A DNA stretch of 64,000 bases from Sacculina carcini (lineage: Eukaryota > Arthropoda > Thecostraca > Sacculinidae), in contig OU696575.1 in the NCBI GenBank assembly GCA_916048095.2, positions 4,373,501-4,437,500 on the forward strand, given 5' to 3'. Positions 46,080 to 57,700 of this stretch are shown one piece after another (within the stretch, counting starts at the first letter, position 1; each line of letters opens with the position of its first letter). The position numbers and the translations under genes were made by a program. A model generated the notes under the pieces. It was not told where the DNA came from and did not search any database. It saw nothing but the letters and a program-made list of their open reading frames with translations.

Positions 46080-47216
46080 TCATTTGGATTCCCCCGTGGT
46101 GAACTGTTGAACGAAAATCATCAACACAAAGCCGAAAAGCACGGCCGAGAACTTAATCACTCCTGAGCCTTGCTTCAGCCTTTCGGGAGCCAGCAGCTCA
46201 AACACCATCACGTACAATATCGTTCCGGCTGCAAGACTCTGCAGTACGGCAGTGACCAGCCTTGTGTCGTCGCCCAGTTGATTGACTAGTACGCCTATCA
46301 ACACTCCCACTGATGAGGAGAACGACAACGTTGCCATGTTGGCGACAATGAAACACACGGACCGTCCGGTGGCCAGCAACTGCTCTCCGAGGCAGATGTT
46401 GATGATGGACTTGTGTGCCATAATAGCGGCGACCAGCGCCCAGACGTGCGCCGCGCTGTCCTCGAAAGCTACAGCAAGTCCCTCGAGCAGGGCGTGCACT
46501 GAGATCGCCAGCACAATCAGGTACGCTCGCAGCACATGCACGGACGCTACGTCGACACAATGCGAGTGCTGCAGCTGACTATGAAGCAGAGGTCGGCGAC
46601 AATTGACGCCGTCCGAGTCATCCACCGTTGTTGGTGTGCTGTTGCCGAATATAGTCCGCTGTTTTGCAGAATGATTCGGCTGGGAAGCTTCAAGACGATG
46701 AGCGCACACATCTTTTTCGTGGGCGCTCGAGACAGGGGTGAGGTGATCATTGAAAGTGGAGTACTCACTTATTCTGACATTGTCACTACTGTGGCGATGT
46801 GCCATGCAAACCTGGACCACTTCCTCAATCATGTAGACCAGTAGAAATCCGAGACAGAATACCAGTTCTCCAAGCGCAATGTTGAGTCGAGGAAGGACAG
46901 CAGCTTGCTGGAGCGCGTCGAAGTTCTGTTGGATTTCAGGCAGCATGTGTGTGAACACCGTGGCGAACAACACGCCGCTGCCGATACATAACACGCCCGA
47001 CATGACCAGCTCGGTGCGTCCGCCGTTGTCTGTGTCACTGCAACAAGTGTGACGTCGGCGCCATGTAGACAGTAGTCGCGAGTAGCAAAGTGGTAGCAGG
47101 CCGCATACAAATGACACACCGCCAATAAGCAACAGAGCGCCAATTTTGTCCATGAGAGCGGCGTGTGTGTGCGTCGGTTCTGCCACGGACGCATTTAAAG
47201 CAGCGTCGTCCGCCAT
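46080..47216 (-). CDS. ZIP-family zinc transporter, single-exon frame
   Basis: A 378-residue frame from ATG (MADDAALNAS) to stop. Hydrophobic segments lie at about 26-48, 70-90, 114-134, 229-250, 256-277, 286-312, 321-341 and 353-370, the eight-helix ZIP layout. The third loop (135-228) is His-rich and variable. Helix 4 has HALLEGLAVAFED (His241, Glu245) and helix 5 AHKSIINICLGEQL (His268, Glu278), the intramembrane metal-site helices of ZIPs. THMLPE (89-94) in helix 2 and AAGTILYVMVFE in helix 7 are further family blocks. ZIPs import Zn2+ or other divalent metals into the cytosol. The pattern resembles the ZIP1-3 subfamily. Length is normal. It is intronless, with no visible breaks. The left neighbour is a MITE and the right neighbour is non-repetitive DNA. 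Confidence 0.93.
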   Translation of the reverse strand: MADDAALNASVAEPTHTHAALMDKIGALLLIGGVSFVCGLLPLCYSRLLSTWRRRHTCCSDTDNGGRTELVMSGVLCIGSGVLFATVFTHMLPEIQQNFDALQQAAVLPRLNIALGELVFCLGFLLVYMIEEVVQVCMAHRHSSDNVRISEYSTFNDHLTPVSSAHEKDVCAHRLEASQPNHSAKQRTIFGNSTPTTVDDSDGVNCRRPLLHSQLQHSHCVDVASVHVLRAYLIVLAISVHALLEGLAVAFEDSAAHVWALVAAIMAHKSIINICLGEQLLATGRSVCFIVANMATLSFSSSVGVLIGVLVNQLGDDTRLVTAVLQSLAAGTILYVMVFELLAPERLKQGSGVIKFSAVLFGFVLMIFVQQFTTGESK

Positions 47217-48065
47217 CGCAGAGTTGAGTTGTCACCACGGTGAAACACCACCTCACGTGATGAACACCAGACCTCGAAATAGAAATACAAGTGGTGCCAC
47301 ACACGTTCCTGGCAAATGATAGAGCCTTTTGTGAAAGACAGTATACCAATGGTATCAAGACTCATTCACAATGCACGGACTTTAACACACGACAGGTGAT
47401 GTCTGAAAGACATAATCAGCAATGCAGCACAGTCACCACACAGCCGCAAGGAATGAGACGAGTGCACATCATCAGATATATAACGAATACTAGACTGAAA
47501 TTACTGAGCCAGTCTTGTAATTGAGCAACCACCTACGCTTTTTCTCACCTGTATATGCGACACCTGTGACAAAACAGAACACAAATAAGCAAGTCACTGC
47601 AAAGTTCAAGGCACCATTGATCTAATACTCATTGATACCTGCGAATCACAAAATACTAAGCAAATACACACCCAATCACTAACACACACACACATTGAAT
47701 GTTGCCGAAGTGTCCGAGCTTGACAGCTTGAGGTTATCGCGACTCGCTTGGTGGATCTGCTCGTCTAGGAATATGTCTAATAATATGACTCATAGTAAAT
47801 GGGAGCCATGAATAGGCTACGACTCCATGTTTTACAATAAATTTTACCAACCTACAAAAATACAGAATTCAAATTTTACACCAGACATTCTATATATCAC
47901 TGATGTGCATACATATACCAGTCGCGAAGAAAACAAACTTCGGCAGTTTAACTCAAAATGCCTGCTGAGTGATCCCGAGCAAGCTTTCCAACTTCGTCCA
48001 TGTTTCCTCAAAAAGTCGCACATCAAGTACAAAGTGGGTCAAACACAGAGCCATAAATCTCTACA
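47217..48065. other. 5' flank of the ZIP gene and intergenic DNA
   Basis: The promoter region of the ZIP gene should lie here. No clear TATA box, initiator or metal-response element core (TGCRCNC cluster) is convincing. A short CA run lies at 47677-47692. No repeat is recognised before 48066. Confidence 0.4.
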
Positions 48066-48175
48066 GTACAGTAACAACAACGTGTATTTGCTATAGCGCC
48101 GGTAAAACACAAGCGCGAAAAACGGAAAACATCAATTGAGGTAAAACGATCAAACATCAATCATCTATTGTGGTA
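48066..48175 (-). mobile_element. LINE A 3' tail, minus orientation
   Basis: AACAACAACGTGTATTTGCT followed by ATAGCGCCGG..CAAGCGCG matches the tails at 28905 and 59129. Only the 3' UTR end is present. Confidence 0.6.
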
Positions 48176-48224
48176 AACCGAGAATTATTAATAATAGAAT
48201 TATTAATAATCCTACTCATCTTTC

Positions 48225-48572
48225 TCCTCTGAGCTGCACAAACATTTCCTTTCTTTAGCCTCAGAGTCTTCTTAAGTTTACTTGTTGGCAATGTTATAAT
48301 TGATTTATTCTTCCTATTGATATTGATTTAATCCGTTTTTCCTTTTATTTAATGATTTATCTCGTTTTTGCACATTTTAGTTACATATTCCGGACTCATA
48401 ATTGCTACATGTTTGTGTTTCTGTTCTGCGCTGCATGTTTTTACTTCACCCAACCTGCGCAATTGACCAAATTTCCCACTTGCTCCAGTATTATTTTGTG
48501 TGTCGCGCGCTTGTAACTATTGTGTGCGCTATATTAAATACATGTTTGTTGTTGTTGTTGTTGTTGTTGTAT
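48225..48572 (+). mobile_element. LINE A 3' UTR and (TTG)n tail, plus orientation
   Basis: GTGCGCTATATTAAATACAT is followed by (GTT)8 at 48543-48570, the same tail in the opposite orientation. The upstream 300 bases are T-rich and fit a 3' UTR. Coding sequence is not seen. Confidence 0.5.
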
Positions 48573-48574
48573 AA

Positions 48575-48930
48575 GGGAGAAATCAGCAGATAAAAGAGCG
48601 TGAAGTCACAAAAGAAACCAAAATGAGTAAATAGCAAGCACAAGCACAAATAGCACATATCCAAAAATCAAGTGGTATGTTCAAACAATAAAATCGACAG
48701 AGAATTATTACAGAGAACATTCACAATAGAAAAAATAAAGCAGCAGGGAAGGAAAGGAAGCAGTAACTGTGCTCAAGACAGGGAAAAATAAGACAACGAG
48801 GAGAATTGAAACAATCATGAAACGGAGAAATAGTTGAAACAATATCACAGAGAGGCAAAAGGAGAGAGTGAGAGACGGGATCAAATGAAATGTCAAAAAG
48901 GTACAGGCGAAGCCGACGGCGGAATGACAC
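48575..48930 (-). mobile_element. LINE A C-terminal fragment, minus orientation
   Basis: The minus frame RLRLYLFDISFDPVSHSLLL matches the LINE A C-terminus (FEYLFNLSFDPSSHTLTAY) at 59340-59400. The copy includes some 3' UTR. Together with 48066-48175 it may be one element split by the plus-oriented fragment. Confidence 0.55.
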
Positions 48931-50064
48931 GTTATTTATGAATTAGTTAGTTTGAATTGTTAGTTAGTTAGTCAGTTAGTATGAATTTATCAAACATCTC
49001 CAAGCTCATCCAGACAAATGAAAATAATATCACCGAAAATACCCAACTACTTGAAAATTTTGCTTTGGCTAAGGAATTGGTAAGGATGCGGTGGCTAAGG
49101 AAATGAAAAGACCCTAGTTGGACTATGAGACAAACAGCTACACACACGCATACACAATAATAGCAGCTCACACCTCGCCGAATCGCTGAGTGATCACACC
49201 AGTCACTTGTGAGTAGCAAGTCGTCAAGCGGGATAGGACCGCTGCTGTAGCAACGTTGAACCACGACACTCGACGACACACTGACTACGCCATCTCAGCG
49301 AACACAGATAGCTTAGTGGCAATTAAGCACAACTCTGTGACAGCTGAGACCAGACAGGCAAATCACTGCCCCTCTGTATATTTATATATTGTTGTTAGCG
49401 GACGCTGAATGTTTATACACCGCCGACAACAACACTGAAGTTCCAAGAGTTGAAAACGTGCGAGTATATGCACAAACAAGTTAAATGGAGGAATGTTTTT
49501 GTAAACACCGTCAGACGGAACACTGGAGATCTGAGCCGGCAAGCTGTTTGCATTTGAATCAACTTGAAACAACATCATCCTCGCACGTTGAAATTGATTG
49601 GAAGCACTTGTTGAGGAACTCGCAAATGCACATAATGCCTATTGAACAGCCATTATGACAGGAAAGTGATGTGAGGTGCATGAAAGTCGTATATTGTATT
49701 GTAGGCACCATTCGTTCCTTGTTAATATTAATGTGTTCTTTTCGTGTATTTTGGCGCACCATTTTATTACATATATACATGATACGTTTTTCGTTACACT
49801 ATCGTATACATTTGATGGAAATGTTGTAGCACGTTCTTCCGAAATATTGTCTGCGCGAAACATGTGTAGTGTATTGCACCATGTCCTAGGGAACCACACA
49901 TAATTCAAACATAATCTTGTTTTGTGTTCAAATCATAAGTGTATGTATAAGTGACGTTTGTATAGTTTTTGAATTGTGTACGTTCATGCTCGCTTGTTCG
50001 TGTGCATCAACGTGCATGCGTATTTGCTATTCATGCATCGCCTAAAATACTAGACTAACATATT
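48931..50064. other. Unassigned DNA
   Basis: (TTAG)-rich run at 48943-48980. No gene or further repeat recognised. Confidence 0.5.
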
Positions 50065-50892
50065 CAGATAATATGTAGTTCCAAAAAGGTTATTGATAAA
50101 ATACCAATTAATATGGTTAAACTTTCCTTGATCTGCCGACAATATTTTTCACAATCTCTACATCTACGAAAACCGTCTTTAAAAATCGATTTTGAAAAAA
50201 AACATGGTTTAAAAAAACAGTTTAAATCAAGTGATTTAACCAGCCGCTTATACCAGCAGGCTACTTGATATACAAAAGGTATTTGAACATACATCAATCA
50301 AATCCATCTTCCATAGAGACTGTTCTAGAAAGCATTGTTAGAAAGCATTTTTTCCATTAAAAAGCGTTAGTTTAAATATACGCTTACCAAAAAAACACTT
50401 CACCAACCAATTAACTGGTCTTGTTCTACTGTCAATATTTTCTGAATCTGCACACCAATAAAACGAAATAAAAACGAGTTTTAAAAACATTATTGCCTTT
50501 TTTCATCAAAACATGGTTTCTTTAAAAAACACATGATTACTCAATGAATTTGTTTTGCTCTGCTGACAAATTATTTCAAATATCCACATCATTAAAACCA
50601 TCTTTAAATAACATGGTTTTCTCAATGAAAAAACTTAAACCACCGGACCCGGATGTCGTTTCAAACAGTCTCCTGGGATATTTATTGATAAATATTTTTG
50701 TTTTTTATACTATTATCAAATTATCTTTGAAATAAGGCACGTAAAGATGTACAACACATAAATTAAACTCATTTCTATGTAATAAAATCCAACATCCGAT
50801 GACAATGGGGGCTAATTCTAAGAAAACTAAAAAACAACTAAACACATGTATAAAAAACCCGCAAAAAACGGTTTTTTGCATCTCTAGTCGTG
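50065..50892 (-). mobile_element. Rep-X copy 4, inverted, with left terminus
   Basis: Inverse complement of 17020-17830, closely similar throughout. It includes TAGCCTGCTGGTATAAGCGG, CCTGGGATATTTATTGATAA on the plus strand, and the three degenerate internal units. The outer end GCAAAAAACGGTTTTTTGC is a perfect palindrome followed by ATCTCTAG, the family terminus. Non-coding. Confidence 0.7.
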
Positions 50893-52447
50893 TGTATCGT
50901 GATAGCCTTGTGCGCCGTGCTGTTTGCAACTTGACGTGGAGCTTGCAAATACATTGGAAACAACGCCGCGTTTTTTGAGCTCAGCTTTCTAACGCGTGGT
51001 CTCTTAGTGTATTCGCCACAATTGCGCCCTTATGAAGGTGATACTGTCAGCGAATTCAGCAACTACCACGTCTTTCTAAAGGCGACTAAATAGCGAATTA
51101 CGTCGCAATATTGTAGCTCCGCGTACAACTATTAACGCAGCAGTTAATTCACGTTGTTGAAAATGGCAAACAACAGTATTATCGCCACTTCAAAACTATA
51201 CAGCGGTAATAACTAAAGCAAACACAAGAAAAAGTACCACAAAATGTTGCCAGATATGCATGAAACTTATTGTCCATTAGACCCTTGAAATTAGCAAAAA
51301 GAGCAATTGTGTGAACAAGAATTAATCAACTGGTTTAATCTTGTTTACGTGACGTTTGCAAACAGCGTCATAGTATATTATTGTAAACAATACCCTATCG
51401 AAATTTCCTTAGAGATGACCTGTGGTATGACTACCCCAAAATTTCTGCTTCTTCGTCTATTTCCTTCTCTACTGGATATAATTTGCGAATAGTGAAACAT
51501 TTAATATAAAATAACCAATTGATTGGAAGAGCTATCAACCCTATTAGCAAAGGAGTTCAATTTTGATATAAGAGTAAAAATACACACCCGTCATTAGATA
51601 CGGGACAAGGATATATTTGCTCCCGTTTAATTCACACACTCAATCACAAGCACACCCAATCACACACAAAACTTACTACACAAATACAAGCGATACACGA
51701 TAGCTGATGTTAATGACCAACCGGCTACTGTACACATGTATCTATATTACATGTATGTATGATTTAATCGTAAAACATGAACAAATACAAGAAAAAACTG
51801 AACGAGCACAAGAACAAACCGCGCGAGCAATCGCAAAGCCCAGCGAAAGACTAGAACTATAGATGCGCATAACAAAACCAAACACAATCGACACATCCAC
51901 ACACATCAATTTGCACATATAATAGAAAATGCAATGCAAAACAGTCAAGAATTAATGAGAAGAGCGTAATGGAAACGCTTACACAACCATCAAGAGTATG
52001 AATCCGCTTTACAAACATGAAATGCAACGTCACGTACACCACCCGACTTGCATGAGAACATCCAGATACGACGACGGGGTAAAATTGCACAGTTAACAAC
52101 TTTGACAATACTACGAACAGATCAGTAGCGAAAATCAGGAATAAGCCGCAAAATGGTCAAGTCCTAGACAGTGAATTTTTCATCAAATATTCTGGATGAG
52201 TGGTTCCGGACATAGAGTGCATTTCTGAGTAGTGAGGAATGGATAATTGGACAAATGGGGAATGATAGATCGGACAGAACTCTATGTTGAGCCACTAGCT
52301 AACAATATAATGCCAAATCTTTACAGGTACAATCTCACATCGGCCGACGCTGTGACGGGAAACTGAGAGAAAAGCCTTGGATGCCTAATAAGCCTAAGCT
52401 TTGGATGTTCCCTTATCTAGGTTTTACAGAACACTACAGGAACCCAG
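50893..52447. other. Unassigned DNA
   Basis: No recognised gene or repeat. Confidence 0.5.
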
Positions 52448-52496
52448 CTTGATGATGTCATTCCACAAGGCTTGCCTGTGGAATGACATCATCAAG
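52448..52496. other. Perfect 20-bp inverted repeat with 9-base loop
   Basis: The left arm CTTGATGATGTCATTCCACA and its exact reverse complement are separated by AGGCTTGCC. The pairing extends by GGC/GCC with one bulged base. Not associated with a recognised gene. Confidence 0.9.
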
Positions 52497-52795
52497 AGTT
52501 CATGATATCGGAGAAGTTAGGAATGACCGATCTGACAAATAGAGACAAAAATCATGCATTACACAGCGAAACCATTTGGCTTGCAAACAACTACGGTATC
52601 AACAGTGTTATATGAAAACAAAACCATACATACATAGACATGTCATGAACAACATACTCGAATTTACCGTAAACAACAACTAACACAGAAAATGTTGATA
52701 ATCCTACAAATACCTGATTACAAATAGAGAATGATAATGTATTGCACATGTCGCATAAATCGCAGATAGAGACAAAAACCGCATATACGAACACA

Positions 52796-52854
<59 letters not shown>
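52796..52854. repeat. (TA)n microsatellite
   Basis: About 29 uninterrupted TA units, just downstream (in transcription sense) of the candidate exon at 52889. Confidence 0.95.
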
Positions 52855-52856
<2 letters not shown>

Positions 52857-52888
52857 AAGAAAAATGAGAATGGATAGTATGCGGCTAT

Positions 52889-53898
52889 TTGATATCAACA
52901 GCCTGCTCATTTAATATACGATCCACCTCACTCTCCCGGTCAGCAGAATCACCATCAACTTTGGCGGAGGGGATGGCGCCTGAGCGAGGCTCTGACCTGA
53001 CCAGCTCGTACTCTCCGAGTTCCACATTCAGTTCTCGCTCCCACTCCTCTGCCCGATCCACAAACACACAATTACAAATAAACGTCAACCTGGAGCTCAC
53101 TTCTGACACGAAAGAGACTACTCCGCACAAAATGGCACAGCGGGTTAGAACAATGGACGACGATCTCGCACAGCCAGTTAGTATGATGGTGAAGAGTGCT
53201 ATCAAAGGCACCAACACATGTCGACTATTGCACCATCTGCTGCAGTGGTTCCCAAACTGTGGTACGCGTACCATTAGTGGTACGCGAAGACCTTCCAAGT
53301 GGTACGCGAACACTTTCGGTGTCATGAGCCAAGGTATGATTCCCAATGTGCTGTGAAAAAAGTAATGCCCAGAATTGACCAGCTGGTGGAGAAGCAGATA
53401 CAGCTCTCGCGTTAAGTTGTTTTTGGACTCCGTGGTGTAGTGGTTAGCACACCCGCCTCACAAGGTCCGTAGTTCGAAACCCAACGGAGCAGAATTTCTT
53501 GGGCGAATTCTGTAACCCCTGTTCACCCAGCAGTAAATGGGTACCAGATATAAGTCATGTGTTGTGCGATGCATTCTAGGGAGGTGGCCCCTCTAATACG
53601 TCTTTCGTCCTTGTGGCGCCATAGCGTGGAGGGTCGGTTCTGCGGTGACAGCCAGCTGCACGGGGCACACCTGTGTTTTCATAAGCTTCGGCTTCTTCCT
53701 GTGTAGCAGCTGTCACTTAGGCCTTCAGCATTTAACCCTTTAATCAGTTAATATGTGGTCTACTTCTACAATGATATGAAAAGTGATATCTGATCGAACT
53801 GAATTTTCCTAGTTTAGGTCGTACGATATGATTATATGGGACCTCCTAGTGGTACTGAATAACAAAAAGGTTGGGAACAACTGGTCTGCTGTATAACA
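52889..53898 (-). CDS. Candidate terminal exon of an unknown membrane protein, interrupted by a hAT MITE
   Basis: Read on the minus strand, a polypyrimidine tract and AG (TTTGCCTCTTTTTTCCTTTT then AG at 53899-53900) open an exon. Removing the MITE and one 8-bp duplication leaves the frame LYSRWCNSRHVLV, then PLIALFTIILTGCARSSSIV, LTRCAILCGVVSFVSEVSS and RLTFICNCVFVDRAEEWERE. It ends in an acidic tail SEVDRILNEQAVDIK and a stop at 52889. Two hydrophobic segments are followed by a charged cytosolic-type tail. GC content is well above the flanks. I do not recognise the family. The MITE (53243-53883) may have broken the gene, or be skipped by use of another acceptor. No upstream exons are firm. 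Confidence 0.45.
53243..53883. mobile_element. hAT MITE with CAGTGGTTCCCAAAC ends, carrying a SINE
   Basis: The left end is CAGTGGTTCCCAAACTGTGG and the right, read inward, CAGTTGTTCCCAACCTTTTT. These are classic hAT (Charlie-like) termini. The 8-bp flanks are atctgctg (53235-53242) and gtctgctg (53884-53891), 7 of 8. GGTACGCG repeats three times inside the left end. A tRNA-Val-derived SINE is inserted at 53424. No transposase. Confidence 0.85.
53424..53745 (+). mobile_element. tRNA-Val-derived SINE, copy 2, nested in a hAT MITE
   Basis: Starts TGGACTCCGTGGTGTAGTGG as the 19336 copy does, with the B box GGTTCGAAAC and the body CTGTTCACCCAGCAGTAAAT, GGGTACCAGATATAAGTCAT, TTGTGGCGCCATAGCGTGG and GCTTCGGCTTCTTCCTGTG. 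The anticodon-arm region is a few bases shorter than in copy 1. Confidence 0.85.
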
Positions 53899-54459
53899 CT
53901 AAAAGGAAAAAAGAGGCAAACTGTTTACTGGTCATACAACAACCTCGTGCGCTTATGAATATTAAGTGAGGACGAGACAAATCACACTTTGTAACAAAAC
54001 AAATTTGTGCTATTCTTCAGTAGAACTGAACGATTTGTCATTTGTCAGAACGACATAGTGTAGAACTGAACGATTGTCAGGCGTTGTTTGATGTAGTTTC
54101 CCTATTTATCGCGTCTAACTCACACGGACGAAGATGTTCACGGAATAAAGGATATTTTATCAAACACTCATATATAGTAATCGTGTCCGATAAAAATGAA
54201 GCATTGCTATAAATAATCGATATTAAATCTATATGCTGCTTATCAGTTGAAATATGAATAATACCCGTGATAATTCATTTTCATTTAAACACCTGAAACC
54301 AACACTCTAAATTCTGTAAAAAGACCGGCGGCAACGTGCTTTGTACGTAGCCTGATACACCATCAGTAAATTTCAAAACGGAAACAAAACCCCCATTTCA
54401 ACTCTCCCCTGCACTGACAGAGTAATGTTCTACATTGTATCTATTTGTGTTGTCACAAC

Positions 54460-54713
54460 CAGAGCCGTTGCGAAGACTTATGGGGCCCCCTGAAGGCAAC
54501 ACTTGGAGCCCCCATTATAAATAAAGTAGCAAATAATGAATTTATTTATTAGACATAATCACAATACAAGCTCAGGTGAAAACATCTGAGCAAAAAGGTA
54601 AAGGCTATACATAATAAATATGATAAATTATAATATCATACGTGAAGCGGCGGGGCCCCTCAACATTCGAGCCCCCCGGCCGTGGTGTACGGGGGGCGCT
54701 TGCTACGGCTCTG
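54460..54713. mobile_element. 254-bp hAT MITE, CAGAGCCGT family
   Basis: The ends are CAGAGCCGTTGCGAAG and, read inward, CAGAGCCGTAGCAAGCG. Perfect 8-bp target duplication gtcacaac (54452-54459 and 54714-54721). GC-rich blocks (GGGGCCCCC) lie inside both ends. No coding capacity. A fragment of a relative lies at 4171. Confidence 0.92.
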
Positions 54714-54721
54714 GTCACAAC

Positions 54722-57700
54722 CAAATGCGATGCACGAGATCAAACCAGAGGTCAAATTCAAAGACAGCAGAACAAAGGAGTGAGACTTCGCAAAAGTATC
54801 ACCTGAATCCATTTGATCATATTCTTCGCTTCATCCTTTATAACAACATAAGAATGGTTGAGGTCAAGCAGATGTTCCTTTAAGAAATAACCATTGGAAT
54901 CATGACAATGTAACAACTTGTCTTACTGCGATGCAACACTCAAATTGGATTTCTCTGTAAAATGACACTCATGCCGCAATAAAACTAAAATGTGAATGTT
55001 CGAAATGACTTTTTTTCTGGTTGACTTGTGGTGGAATATCCCGACAATTAGTTGGCAACCAATGACTGAAAAACCGATTGCGGCGCAATGTTATCTTAAT
55101 ATGACCACCTGTAGTTGGTAAATTACCTCCGATAAATTACTCAGTTCCAAAACCAACGCTAACTCAATTTTGTCTATATTCATACATGCAGCAAATTACA
55201 CATTGCGTAATATTACTGCAAACCACATAATATCTCACAATGATTTCTTGGTCTGGTGTCTTCAAAACTGCTAAATGGCGAAAATAACTCCTTGAGTAAA
55301 AAGGGATGCCGACTCTGAAAACCACAACATCGGATGAAAACACATTCAAGGTCAAGTCGACAAGCAAATGAAAGGCGTCAGAACTAGCCCGCAACCGGAC
55401 CATCTGTTTGTTATACTTTTAAATGTGATAAATTTCAAGATGTGATCGCAAAAATACCTACAAAAAACAGAACTGTGTTGATGAAATAAGATAAAAACAC
55501 AATGGACGAGATCTTTGCATACAGAGCCTGGTCATACTAAATGTAACCCAATCATATAGAACGGGAATAAAACTAGTGGCGAAAATACGTTTTCCTAAAC
55601 GTCTTCGTTAAGAACAGAAAATACATTAAAACATATCTCCGTAACGGTAAGCGTATATATGTCTCAGAGTTCACCAGCAATATACAATCTGAATTAACCG
55701 ATATCTGAATCCCTATGTCTCAATGCATACATGCATGTCTCAACCGAGAGTAAAATCGATCTCCTATGCGTGATATATGTGGTCGAGTTGAGAAGCCGAG
55801 TCTTCGTAACCAATATCAGATGTAGCATGAACCGCGTCGCCCTGCATGTATCACTGGACTGAGGGCTCATGCTCTATGAATGCTTGGTGGAAAACGGCAG
55901 ACTCGGGTAACATAATTTATCTCGATTAGTGAAATATAAATTTTCCAACAGAAAGAATCACAACTCAGGTTAGGCAAACGGATTGCAGTCACTGCCTTAG
56001 AATAGCGATACCACCATAGTATTATAACGCCGCACCCAAGCAAGAAACAAGTTGAAAAGAGAGGAAAACAGATAACTTTCTCTGAAAAAGATCAAGGGGA
56101 TAATGAAGGGAAACCCGCTATGACAAATAGATTGTAAAATGGAAATGACCAACGTATTCACGTTTCAACACGTCTGGTACCTGCGTCAAATCCAGTTGAG
56201 CAAACTGAGCTGCGACACGCTCACAACCATAAATTTTACTACATATACGATACATTACACACTGAATGTAGTGTGGATTCAGTATACACCGTGTATGAAT
56301 TACCTGAGTCAAGTGATCGACAGCAGTTGGGACAATCAGCGGTGGAATTAGTCGATCAAATCTGAACAATGCTGTTGTTGTCGCAGAAGTTGAGTACAAG
56401 ATATGTTGGTATTTGCCTTTGGGAGCAGACATGGGTGGGACAAGGGGAAACTACTTGTTTGGACAATTTTGGAGATGATTCCGGGAAAACCGAGAATACA
56501 AACGATCAACAAAACACTAACAAAGAAGAGAAACACAACATAAATTAACACTTGAGACAACTAACTACAGAAGCAAGCCGCATGCAGGCACTAATGAAAT
56601 ACGCAAGTCAAAAACACTGCTATTGTAAAATAATCAAATAATACACACAGATTAAATCAGATTAATCAGTTCGAGAATGTACAACAAAATCACACAAATT
56701 AAACAGCATAAAGAAAACTACTTACAGCAGAGAGAGTAGGGGTGAAAATTGCTTCATAAACACATTGCTATGTGACTACAACTTTTACGTTATATCAAAG
56801 ATTGATAAACCAGCAGCTTATGCACAATAACGATACAAGAAAAATTCGAGACAAAAAGCGCACGAAGCGCGTATTCGCCGCTAGTACATAGTACGTGGAT
56901 AAACACTGATATGGAGAAACTATAAAGTAGTAGAAAAGTTTAGATGAATAAACAAACCATATTGGAGTACAAGAGTAAACACACACACATACATACATAT
57001 ATACTCAAGTATGCCTATATGTTCTTAATAACGTCATGTCAGGAATATACCAAAGACGTAGCACCATTTTATGGACAACAAAGCTCTGCAATACTTTATC
57101 ATAACAACTCGCTCAAAATGTCACATCGATATTATGTTGCACATGTCTGGTTGAATGGTGATTTATGATAGAGAAGCCACCTAAGCTTAACATATGAACG
57201 CTTCCATATGTTACAATACGCCGGGAAATGCTGCGATGTCAAATTCGCTCTAGACGATATATTTACAGGAAAGCCAGAAATACGTGCCCAATGGGCTGAG
57301 TATCAAAGGTAATCAAAAGGTAATCAAATCAAGGTATCAAAGGTAATCAAATCAAATAAAAATCAAATATGAGTATCAAAACAATTATAAATGTCAAGTT
57401 AGGAACACACATAATACCAGTAGTCATAACAAGCAAATACCGAGCTTTAACATTGAATCATATACATTATGATGCTAGTCGCCAATGAAAGCAACCATTA
57501 CAGTCACTAATCAGATCATAGTACAGAAACTAGAAAAACAAAACATAAGACAGATATAAGCAATTCATGAATGTGGAAAATGAAAAAAATGACAAAAAAC
57601 AGAGGGAAAAGAAAGAGATCGCACTTATAAAAGCAAAACAATTGTCGCAAACAGCCTTATAACACCATGCAAGATAACTGATGCTGATGACAATGCTGCA

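Noticed and set aside
46198-47358. Frames antisense to or overlapping the ZIP gene
   Set aside because: They are shadows of the ZIP coding sequence in other frames and have no domain of their own.
52591-52910. Ile-Tyr-rich minus-strand frames near 52800
   Set aside because: Translations of the (TA)n microsatellite.
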